A DNA stretch of 8,424 nucleotides from an uncultured Robinsoniella sp. (GTDB taxonomy: Bacteria; Bacillota; Clostridia; Lachnospirales; Lachnospiraceae), in assembly GCA_900539655.1 (NCBI GenBank), contig UQCR01000188.1:1-8424 (forward strand), in the 5' to 3' direction. The notes below the pieces were generated by a model. The model had not been told where the DNA came from and ran no database searches. It saw nothing but the letters and a program-made list of their open reading frames with translations. The translations under genes were made by a program, and so were the position numbers. Every line of letters starts with the position of its first letter. Position 1 is the first letter of the stretch. Of this stretch, positions 1 to 5,388 are shown in pieces.

Positions 1-18
1 TTACGATAAATTAAAATA

Positions 19-47
19 AAAACGTCCGGGCTTTATCCGGACGTTTT
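19..47 (-). terminator. Intrinsic terminator of htpG
   Basis: A perfect 11-bp stem (arms 19-29 and 37-47, core ACGTCCGG/CCGGACGT) closes a 7-nt loop at 30-36. Read on the minus strand it lies 45 bases beyond the htpG stop codon and is followed by a T-rich tract (bases 18 down to 1). On the plus strand the arm is followed only by a short T run, so the minus-strand reading is the better one, though it might stop transcription from both sides. Confidence 0.85.
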
Positions 48-92
48 CTAAATTGCATTCCTGTAAGCAGTCGTTTCCGATTACTTCAGATT

Positions 93-2159
93 TTATTTTG
101 CCAACAGCATCATGATTTCATTACTTCTGGTAATGAACTTGGTCATTTCTTCCGGAGCCAGCTGTTTGTGGCTTAACAGTGCCAAGTCGTATAATTGTTC
201 GCACATCATCGGAATGTTTTCTGAATCTTTATTTTCAAAGATGTATTTAACTAATTTGTTGTTTGCATTTAATACAAGCGTTTCGGAAGAACCAAACATG
301 CTTGGATCCATTCCGTACATATTGTACATTTTCATCATATCCTGCATACGTCTGCTTTCTTCGGAAAGAGTCATGACAGAAGAGATGTTTTCATTTTTCA
401 GTTTTTCAACTTTGACTTCCAGTTTATCTTTGCCAAGAACTTTGCGGAATAATTCGGTTAATGTATCCGTTGTTTCTTTTAATTCTTCTGCATTTGTTTC
501 TTCCTTGAAGTGTTCTGTAACATCGGAATCAATACGCTGGAATTTTACTTCTTCATTTTTCTGCTCTACATGGCTGATGAAAGCGGAGTCAATGTTATGC
601 TTTAAGATAGCGGCATCCAGACCTTCTTCTTTGAACATATTAATGTACTGGCTCTGCTGAACTTCATCTGTTACGTAGAAGAGTGTGGTTTTTGGTTTTT
701 CATCTTCTTTTTTATCAGCATCGCTATCTGTACCGGTTTCTTCAACAACAGTGTCTTCAACTTCCGGCTCGTCCTTTTTGTTCTCTGCGATGAAATCAGG
801 CAGAGTCAGATAATTGCCTTCCAGGTTTTTAACAAGAATGTAGTCCATCATTTTATCGCTGAACTTGCCGTCTTTTAAGCAGCCGAATTTGATAAAGGGA
901 CTGATGTCATCCCAGTATTTTTCATATTGTTCACGGTCAGTTTTACACATGCCGCTTAATTTGTCCGCTACTTTCTTAGAGATATAATCTGCGATCTTCT
1001 TAACAAAACCATCGTTCTGAAGAGCACTTCTGGAAACGTTAAGCGGTAAATCCGGACAATCGATCACACCTTTTAAGAGCATCAGGAATTCAGGAATCAC
1101 TTCTTTGATGTTATCTGCAATGAATACCTGGTTGTTATATAACTTAATCTTTCCTTCAATGGAATCATATTCTGTATTGATTTTCGGGAAGTAGAGAATA
1201 CCTTTTAAGTTAAACGGATAGTCCATATTTAAGTGGATCCAGAATAACGGTTCTTTGAAATCCATAAATACCTTGCGGTAGAACTCCCTGTATTCTTCTT
1301 CTTTACACTCATTGGGATGTTTGGTCCAAAGCGGTGCAGGATCGCTTAAAGAAACGGGGCGTTTATTTATTTTTACTTTATCCTTTGCAGGAGAAACTTC
1401 CACGATTTCTTTTTCGCCGTTTTCATTTTCTTTTTCTTCTGTTTTGGCTTCTTCATGGATATGTTCAACCACTACATCATCTTCACGAAGATCTGCTTCA
1501 TCAATGGTTTCAAATTCCTGTTCTGCATTTTCTTTGGAAAGGAATATTTCTACCGGCATGAAAGAACAGTATTTTTCCAGAACTTCACGAGCACGGTATT
1601 CATTGGCGAATTCCAGGCTTTCTTCATTTAAGAAGAGTGTGATTTCCGTACCTACAGTATTTTTATTACCGTCATCTAAGGTATATTCGGTACCGCCGTC
1701 ACATTCCCAGTGTACAGGAACAGAGCCTTCTTTATAAGAAAGAGTATCGATATGCACTTCTTGTGCAACCATAAATGCAGAATAGAATCCCAGACCGAAA
1801 TGACCGATCATTTCATCGTCATTGGTCTTGTCTTTGTATTTTTCAAGGAAATCGGTTGCACCGGAAAATGCGATCTGTGTGATGTATTCTTCTACTTCAT
1901 CAGCAGTCATACCAAGACCGGTATCAATGAATTTTAAAGTTTTCTCTTCCGGATTTACAATTACTTCAATTTTGTTTTTGTGTTTTTCCGGGAAAGAGTA
2001 TTCGCCCATAACTTCCAGTTTTTTTAACTTTGTGATAGCATCACATCCGTTGGAAACCAGTTCACGGAAAAAGATGTCATGGTCAGAATACAACCATTTC
2101 TTGATAATTGGAAATATGTTTTCGCTGTTAATTGATAAGCTTCCTTTTTTGTTGCTCAT
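93..2159 (-). CDS. htpG: Molecular chaperone HtpG (bacterial Hsp90) with two acidic insertions
   Basis: This is a cytosolic, ATP-dependent Hsp90 chaperone that remodels client proteins as a dimer. The 688-residue protein has the GHKL ATPase domain first: a RELVSNGCDA helix with E33, N37 and D40, DTGLGM at 79-84, and the lid motif IGHFGLGF at 118-125. The middle domain carries the catalytic arginine in LNVSR (about R377). The C-terminal domain has a Met-rich amphipathic helix near 605-617. Usual bacterial HtpG is about 625 residues. The excess sits in two charged stretches, about 219-265 (between ATPase and middle domain) and about 458-491, both rich in Glu, Asp and Lys. The ATG at 2159 is chosen because AAGGAG (2168-2173) lies 8 bases upstream. 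A GTG at 2168 would extend the frame by three codons but overlaps that ribosome binding site. The gene stands alone with its own promoter, a CIRCE operator and a terminator. Confidence 0.97.
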   Translation of the reverse strand: MSNKKGSLSINSENIFPIIKKWLYSDHDIFFRELVSNGCDAITKLKKLEVMGEYSFPEKHKNKIEVIVNPEEKTLKFIDTGLGMTADEVEEYITQIAFSGATDFLEKYKDKTNDDEMIGHFGLGFYSAFMVAQEVHIDTLSYKEGSVPVHWECDGGTEYTLDDGNKNTVGTEITLFLNEESLEFANEYRAREVLEKYCSFMPVEIFLSKENAEQEFETIDEADLREDDVVVEHIHEEAKTEEKENENGEKEIVEVSPAKDKVKINKRPVSLSDPAPLWTKHPNECKEEEYREFYRKVFMDFKEPLFWIHLNMDYPFNLKGILYFPKINTEYDSIEGKIKLYNNQVFIADNIKEVIPEFLMLLKGVIDCPDLPLNVSRSALQNDGFVKKIADYISKKVADKLSGMCKTDREQYEKYWDDISPFIKFGCLKDGKFSDKMMDYILVKNLEGNYLTLPDFIAENKKDEPEVEDTVVEETGTDSDADKKEDEKPKTTLFYVTDEVQQSQYINMFKEEGLDAAILKHNIDSAFISHVEQKNEEVKFQRIDSDVTEHFKEETNAEELKETTDTLTELFRKVLGKDKLEVKVEKLKNENISSVMTLSEESRRMQDMMKMYNMYGMDPSMFGSSETLVLNANNKLVKYIFENKDSENIPMMCEQLYDLALLSHKQLAPEEMTKFITRSNEIMMLLAK

Positions 2160-2167
2160 AAGTAACA

Positions 2168-2175
2168 CTCCTTTT
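2168..2175 (-). promoter_or_regulatory. Ribosome binding site that decides the htpG start
   Basis: On the minus strand the bases read AAAAGGAG, 8 bases before the ATG at 2159. This spacing supports that ATG and rules against the in-frame GTG at 2168, which overlaps the site itself. Confidence 0.85.
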
Positions 2176-2201
2176 GTATTATTTCATTTTTATCTATAGC
2201 T

Positions 2202-2230
2202 AGTTTAATACGGGAAAAATAAATTGTCAA
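2202..2230 (-). promoter_or_regulatory. Sigma-A type promoter of htpG
   Basis: On the minus strand a perfect -35 TTGACA (2225-2230) is followed after exactly 17 bases by TAAACT (2202-2207), a 4/6 match to the -10 consensus. Transcription would start near 2195, giving a 5' leader of about 35 bases before the ATG at 2159. The CIRCE operator ends 7 bases upstream of the -35 box, close enough for a bound repressor to interfere. A weaker promoter upstream of the CIRCE (TATGAT near 2288-2293 with a poor -35) cannot be excluded. Confidence 0.75.
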
Positions 2231-2237
2231 GAAAAAA

Positions 2238-2264
2238 TTAGCACTCGATCAAGATGAGTGCTAA
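2238..2264. promoter_or_regulatory. CIRCE operator (HrcA binding site)
   Basis: The 27 bases are TTAGCACTC, a 9-base spacer, then GAGTGCTAA, a perfect copy of the CIRCE inverted repeat. HrcA is the known repressor of CIRCE-controlled chaperone genes and is inactivated by heat stress. The site lies between the DUF5721-like gene, which ends at 2405, and htpG. It sits next to the htpG -35 box, so htpG is the obvious target. Confidence 0.96.
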
Positions 2265-2404
2265 CAAATTTTTATAAACTTTATAAACAAATCATAAACT
2301 CATTTATTTTTACAGACATTTTGTGGTTATATTCATAAAATATACCAGCATGGAAAGAATACTAAAAGTACCTAAGGACAGTTCGAAGGACAAGTTTTCA
2401 GGCT

Positions 2405-2908
2405 CTATAGCAGTTCAAATGCTATTTCTTTCTGCTTAAGAAACTTTTGAACCATGGTATCCCAGGACTGCTCCAGCGTTTTATCCATGGTAAAGATACG
2501 GATAGAGGTTCCGGTGATACAACTGAGGTTATGTCCGTCGTATTTTAAATTTAAAAATAAGCCGTTGATATCTGTAGCGGCTACAGGCAGCTTTGTCTGG
2601 AGTAATAATTTTTCGAGGTTGGCAGGGGAGAGCTGAAAGACAAATTTAAAATTCAGCGGTGTGCGTTTTCCTTTGATCAATTCAAAACAATAGGGACGTA
2701 CCTGGAGCCAGGAGGAATAATTGGTATTGGTAATGCCACGTTCTTCCAGCTCGTCCGGACTGTAGTAGTCCTTTTGCAGGCGCCCGTCAATATGAAACGT
2801 ATTATAGGTGGTAATAACAGCTTCAGATAATAGAAAATGGTCAAAAGTATCATTCAGCAATAATTTCGACATAAATTGTTTAACATCTAATATATGTAGT
2901 GCGATCAA
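2405..2908 (-). CDS. DUF5721-like protein of unknown function
   Basis: This is a 167-residue protein that I recall as resembling DUF5721, a family found mainly in Lachnospiraceae. No biochemical role is known to me. It has no signal peptide and no membrane segment, so it is probably cytosolic. Visible landmarks are the N-terminal IALHILDVKQFMSKLL, then DTFDHFLLSEAVITTYNTF with an IDGR turn, and a C-terminal half of predicted beta strands (PLNFKFVFQLS, INGLFLNLKYDG, SIRIFTMD). The start is a TTG at 2908, 7 bases after AAGGAG. The open frame extends to an ATG at 3016, but that would place the -10 and -35 boxes (2949-2977) inside the coding region and would add 36 unrelated-looking residues. No terminator is visible between this gene and htpG, so some read-through into htpG is possible. 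The family name is from memory of its conserved start. Confidence 0.82.
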   Translation of the reverse strand: MIALHILDVKQFMSKLLLNDTFDHFLLSEAVITTYNTFHIDGRLQKDYYSPDELEERGITNTNYSSWLQVRPYCFELIKGKRTPLNFKFVFQLSPANLEKLLLQTKLPVAATDINGLFLNLKYDGHNLSCITGTSIRIFTMDKTLEQSWDTMVQKFLKQKEIAFELL

Positions 2909-2915
2909 TTTTTTG

Positions 2916-2921
2916 CTCCTT
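2916..2921 (-). promoter_or_regulatory. Ribosome binding site for the TTG start of the DUF5721-like gene
   Basis: The minus strand reads AAGGAG, followed by 7 bases and a TTG at 2908. It is the only good ribosome binding site downstream of the promoter and fixes the start on a non-ATG codon. Confidence 0.8.
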
Positions 2922-2948
2922 TTTATATAAAAAATTTCAACTGCTTTT

Positions 2949-2977
2949 ATTATAACCGTAATGTCAGAAGACGGCAA
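2949..2977 (-). promoter_or_regulatory. Sigma-A type promoter of the DUF5721-like gene
   Basis: On the minus strand -35 TTGCCG (2972-2977, 4/6 match), a 17-base spacer and a perfect -10 TATAAT (2949-2954) are seen. The start point would be near 2942, which leaves a leader of about 34 bases before the TTG at 2908. The promoter is divergent from that of the degV-type gene. Confidence 0.8.
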
Positions 2978-3009
2978 GCGGGGATTCATCCGGAAATGGA
3001 AAAAACCCC

Positions 3010-3038
3010 TTTTCAAACGAATTTATATGTGCTATGAT
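3010..3038 (+). promoter_or_regulatory. Candidate promoter of the DegV-family gene
   Basis: A TATGAT -10 box (3033-3038, 5/6) follows a weak -35 TTTTCA (3010-3015, 4/6) after 17 bases. The start would be near 3045, giving an unusually long leader of about 95 bases that contains three inverted repeats. It is the best candidate in the divergent gap, but the -35 box is poor. Confidence 0.5.
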
Positions 3039-3077
3039 TATGTGGTATTAAAAACTACATAATAAGATATGCTAATT

Positions 3078-3119
3078 AGTACAAGATTGTACTTGAGAAT
3101 ATTCTGCATGAGTGATGCA
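3078..3119. repeat. Cluster of three short palindromes in the degV leader
   Basis: Three inverted repeats follow one another: AGTACAA-GA-TTGTACT (3078-3093, 7-bp arms), AGAATATTCT (3096-3105, a 10-base perfect palindrome) and TGCAT-GAGTG-ATGCA (3105-3119, 5-bp arms). They lie between the candidate promoter and the AGGAGG ribosome binding site. They could be operator half-sites or small RNA hairpins. No known regulator is assigned. Confidence 0.5.
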
Positions 3120-3140
3120 AGATTTTAGGAGGAATTTTTA

Positions 3141-3980
3141 ATGGATTACAAGATAATTATTGACAGCTGCGGTGAATTGACAGAAGAGATGAAGAAGGAT
3201 GGTCATTTTGCTACAGCATCACTTACCATGCAGGTGGATGATTATACGATAGTGGATGATGAAACATTTGACCAGGCAGATTTTTTGAAAAAGATTGCGG
3301 CTAGCCCCAACTGCCCCAAATCTTCATGTCCATCACCGGAAGCCTATATGAGTGCTTTTGACTGCGGAGCGCCAAGAGCATATGCAGTGACACTGTCGGC
3401 GGAATTAAGCGGTTCCTATAACAGTGCTGAACTGGGTAAAAAGTTATTTTTAGAAGAACATCCTGATAAGAAGGTTCACATATTCAATTCACGGTCAGCA
3501 TCTATTGGTGAGACCCTGATTGGTATGAAGATTCAGGAATGCGAAAATGCAGGAATGGAATTTGAAGAAATTGTGGACACGGTTGAAAAGTATATTGCCA
3601 GCCAGAGTACCTGGTTTGTATTGGAAAATCTGGATACGCTGCGGAAAAACGGACGTCTTAGCAAAGTAAAGGCATTTGTGGCTACGGCACTTAAGATCAA
3701 ACCAGTTATGGGCGCTACACAGGAAGGCACTATCGTGCAGTTAGACCAGGCAAGGGGAATGAATAAGGCGCTGGTTAAAATGGTAGATTTTATTGTTGAG
3801 AAGGTAGAAAATTCTGAAGAAAAAATTCTGGCTATTTCACATTGTAATTGTCCGGACCGCGCTAAAATGATAAAGGATGCATTGTTGTCCAGATTGAACC
3901 TGAAGGATATTTTTATTATTGATACTGCCGGCATCAGCAGCATGTATGCAAATGACGGCGGGATTATCATTGTTGTTTAA
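3141..3980 (+). CDS. DegV family fatty-acid-binding protein (FakB type)
   Basis: DegV/FakB proteins bind a fatty acid and, where characterised, present it to the kinase FakA to make acyl phosphate for phospholipid synthesis. The 279-residue protein, of usual family length, starts with DSCGEL (8-13, the DSxxDL motif). It has SSCPSP (61-66, in place of TSxPS), LSAELSGSYNSA (85-96), the NSRSASIGETL segment (116-126), LDTLRKNGRLS (164-174, with R172) and IKPVMGATQEG (186-196). The usual C-terminal HTGPG-type loop is missing: the end reads GISSMYANDGG (264-274). AGGAGG lies 8 bases before the ATG, a strong ribosome binding site. No FakA gene is in view, so the partner must be elsewhere. No terminator separates it from the small membrane gene downstream. 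The family is certain; the ligand, and whether it serves a FakA, are inferred. Confidence 0.93.
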   Translation: MDYKIIIDSCGELTEEMKKDGHFATASLTMQVDDYTIVDDETFDQADFLKKIAASPNCPKSSCPSPEAYMSAFDCGAPRAYAVTLSAELSGSYNSAELGKKLFLEEHPDKKVHIFNSRSASIGETLIGMKIQECENAGMEFEEIVDTVEKYIASQSTWFVLENLDTLRKNGRLSKVKAFVATALKIKPVMGATQEGTIVQLDQARGMNKALVKMVDFIVEKVENSEEKILAISHCNCPDRAKMIKDALLSRLNLKDIFIIDTAGISSMYANDGGIIIVV

Positions 3981-4019
3981 AATAAGTACCGTAAAAATGT
4001 CAAAAGAAGTAAAAAAAAC

Positions 4020-4048
4020 ATGCAATTCCTACAAATCTGTGATATAAT
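4020..4048 (+). promoter_or_regulatory. Extended -10 promoter of the small membrane protein gene
   Basis: A perfect TATAAT (4043-4048) is preceded by TG and one base, the extended -10 pattern. The -35 position (4020-4025, ATGCAA) is weak at 3/6, as is common for extended -10 promoters. The start would be near 4055, about 47 bases before the ATG at 4102. Confidence 0.7.
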
Positions 4049-4101
4049 ATAGAAAATGTGCTTGAAGAAATGACAGATAGCAGAAGTAAGGAGAAGAACA
4101 T

Positions 4102-4356
4102 ATGAGTCAGGAGAAAGTAGACCGCTACAAACAGGAAAAAGCAAATCGTGAAAAGCTTCTTAAAAAACAGAAACGCAATAAATTGTTGATGAAGCTGGGC
4201 GGTTTGGCAGTATGTCTTGTCGTTGTAGGCTGGGTAGGTTTTTCGGCTTTTAATAAGTTCTATACACCTCCGGTGAAAAACTATGAGGTGAAGACAACAG
4301 CCGTGGACGATTATTTACAGGGACTAAATGAAACGGAAACAGAAGCAGCAAAATAG
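4102..4356 (+). CDS. Small single-pass membrane protein, unknown function
   Basis: This is an 84-residue protein with three clear parts. Residues 1-28 are a strongly basic, helical cytoplasmic segment rich in Lys, Arg, Glu and Gln. About 29-50 is one hydrophobic membrane helix (LGGLAVCLVVVGWVGFSAF core). About 51-84 is a short polar tail with a Pro-Pro turn and an acidic end, predicted to be outside. The positive charge before the helix suggests an N-in orientation. There is no signal peptidase site and no recognisable domain. AAGGAG lies 8 bases before the ATG, and the gene has its own extended -10 promoter and a terminator just after the stop. This argues for a real, separately expressed gene. 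I do not recognise a named family. Confidence 0.8.
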   Translation: MSQEKVDRYKQEKANREKLLKKQKRNKLLMKLGGLAVCLVVVGWVGFSAFNKFYTPPVKNYEVKTTAVDDYLQGLNETETEAAK

Positions 4357-4359
4357 TGG

Positions 4360-4396
4360 ACAGCCGGAGTGCGTAGCATTCCGGCTGTAACTTTTT
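4360..4396 (+). terminator. Hairpin terminator after the small membrane protein gene
   Basis: A 13-bp stem (4360-4372 with 4376-4388, core ACAGCCGGA/TCCGGCTGT and one G-T pair) closes a three-base loop. A five-T run follows at 4392-4396. It starts 3 bases after the stop codon. The short T run, set off by three bases (AAC), suggests incomplete termination, which matters because the next gene starts only 32 bases later. Confidence 0.8.
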
Positions 4397-4411
4397 GGTA
4401 ATAGAATGACA

Positions 4412-4417
4412 GGGAGG
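4412..4417 (+). promoter_or_regulatory. Ribosome binding site for the TTG start of the LRR gene
   Basis: GGGAGG lies 10 bases before the TTG at 4428. No in-frame ATG exists near it, so TTG is the only reasonable start. A second purine run, GGAAGG (4422-4427), touches the start codon and is too close to act by itself. Confidence 0.65.
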
Positions 4418-4427
4418 AACCGGAAGG

Positions 4428-5336
4428 TTGCAATTTGATTATAAATTAGAAAATAAAGAGATATGTATTTTACGCTGTTACGGGGACGCAGCTAAGGTTG
4501 AACTTCCCACACAGCTGGAAGGATATCCCGTTACAGGACTTGGAAAGTATATATTTTCCGGTTCATATGCAAAGGATGACGGACGAAAAGCCGTGTATGG
4601 AGAGATGCTGGAAGAGGTTATATTGCCGGGAACCATTCAGTCCATTGGAGATTATGCGTTCTACGGGTGCAGAAAGCTTAAAAAATTATCACTGTATCAG
4701 GGCGTTCGTGAAATAGGGGGAGGAGCTTTTACCGGATGTTCGAAACTATCCGGATTAAAGATCAGTCTTGATGGGCCTGTGGGATATTGTTTTAAAAATG
4801 TAATAGCAGAATTAAACCACGAGGTGGAAGTAAAGTTAAGCAGAGAGGGACAGGTTCTTGCAAAGCTGCTGTTTCCTGAATATTACGAAGAAGCGGTGGA
4901 AAACACGCCAGCCAGGATATTAGAAACCCGTATCCATGGCGCCGGTTATACCTACAGGCAGTGCTTTCGTAACGGACAATTTAAATTTTTGGAATATGAC
5001 AGTCTCTTTTACGATGCAAAAGCGTGGGAGTCAGAGGATTTCTGTGTGCACCTGGCACTTTACCGCCTGGAATACCCCTGGCAGTTAACAAGGGAGCATG
5101 CATCTCAGTACATGGAATACCTGACTGAGCACAGTTTAGCCGCAGGAATGTGGCTCATTCGTTCTGACCGTATGAGGCAGCTGGACTTCTTAAGCAGCCA
5201 GATTGTATGGCAGCCCGAGGTGCTTGTGCAACTGATTGGTTTTGCCAGGGAACAGGAGCGCATGGAAGCGGTAGGGTATTTCATGGATTATAAATATGAG
5301 CATTATACAAATAAGAAAAAGAGTTTTGAATTATAA
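4428..5336 (+). CDS. Cytoplasmic BspA-type leucine-rich-repeat protein with helical C-terminal region
   Basis: This is a 302-residue protein of unknown function, first gene of the LRR-vWA-MoxR cluster. Residues about 20-115 carry BspA-type (LRR_5) repeats: a degenerate ELPTQLEGYPVTGLG unit, then LEEVILPGTIQSIGDYAFYGC (61-81) and LKKLSLYQGVREIGGGAFTGC (84-104), with the usual IG..AF.GC endings. Residues 149-180 hold a compact block (FPEYYEEAVENTPARILE, then IHGAGYTY). The rest to 302 is helical and repeat-like, with aromatic and charged helices. There is no signal peptide or anchor, although many BspA-type proteins are secreted or on the surface, so this one should act in the cytosol. Start is TTG after GGGAGG; the frame has no suitable ATG. 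From position and fold I infer a protein-binding adaptor or sensor for the downstream pair; the sequence does not prove it. Confidence 0.85.
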   Translation: MQFDYKLENKEICILRCYGDAAKVELPTQLEGYPVTGLGKYIFSGSYAKDDGRKAVYGEMLEEVILPGTIQSIGDYAFYGCRKLKKLSLYQGVREIGGGAFTGCSKLSGLKISLDGPVGYCFKNVIAELNHEVEVKLSREGQVLAKLLFPEYYEEAVENTPARILETRIHGAGYTYRQCFRNGQFKFLEYDSLFYDAKAWESEDFCVHLALYRLEYPWQLTREHASQYMEYLTEHSLAAGMWLIRSDRMRQLDFLSSQIVWQPEVLVQLIGFAREQERMEAVGYFMDYKYEHYTNKKKSFEL

Positions 5337-5372
5337 AGGAGTTCTGGATTATAGAAGAGTTCAAACAGGTAA
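5319..5372 (+). repeat. Degenerate tandem 18-base repeat spanning the LRR gene end
   Basis: Three consecutive 18-base units (5319-5336, 5337-5354, 5355-5372) all begin A-A/G-G-AGTT and each ends with a stop codon in the LRR frame: KSFEL-stop, RSSGL-stop, KSSNR-stop. Units 1 and 2 match at 14 of 18 bases; unit 3 is weaker, about 10 of 18. The first unit is the true gene end, and the later ones form most of the gap to the vWA gene. The layout looks like a small duplication of the gene end, but such short units can also arise by chance. Confidence 0.5.
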
Positions 5373-5388
5373 TTAGAAGGGAGTTTAT

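Noticed and set aside
112..2199. Several plus-strand open frames antisense to htpG (112-660, 1312-1737, 1334-1561, 1710-1937, 1822-2199)
   Set aside because: They are opposite a certain htpG gene, have Ser/Phe-rich composition typical of antisense frames, and lack good ribosome binding sites.
2909..3016. Longer start (ATG at 3016) for the DUF5721-like gene
   Set aside because: It would put a TTGCCG-N17-TATAAT promoter inside the coding region and ignores the AAGGAG placed 7 bases before the TTG at 2908.
3076..3095. FapR-type operator (TTAGTAC...GTACT) before the DegV gene
   Set aside because: The FapR site has about three bases between the TTAGTAC and GTACTAA arms; here six separate them, and the right arm reads GTACTTG. 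The resemblance is only in the half-site.
3533..4025. Minus-strand frames 3533-3970 and 3837-4025
   Set aside because: They lie opposite the well-supported DegV gene and show no family motifs.
4402..4407. TAGAAT as a -10 box for the LRR gene
   Set aside because: The -35 position (TTCCGG) is poor and transcription would start at or after the ribosome binding site, leaving it out of the RNA.
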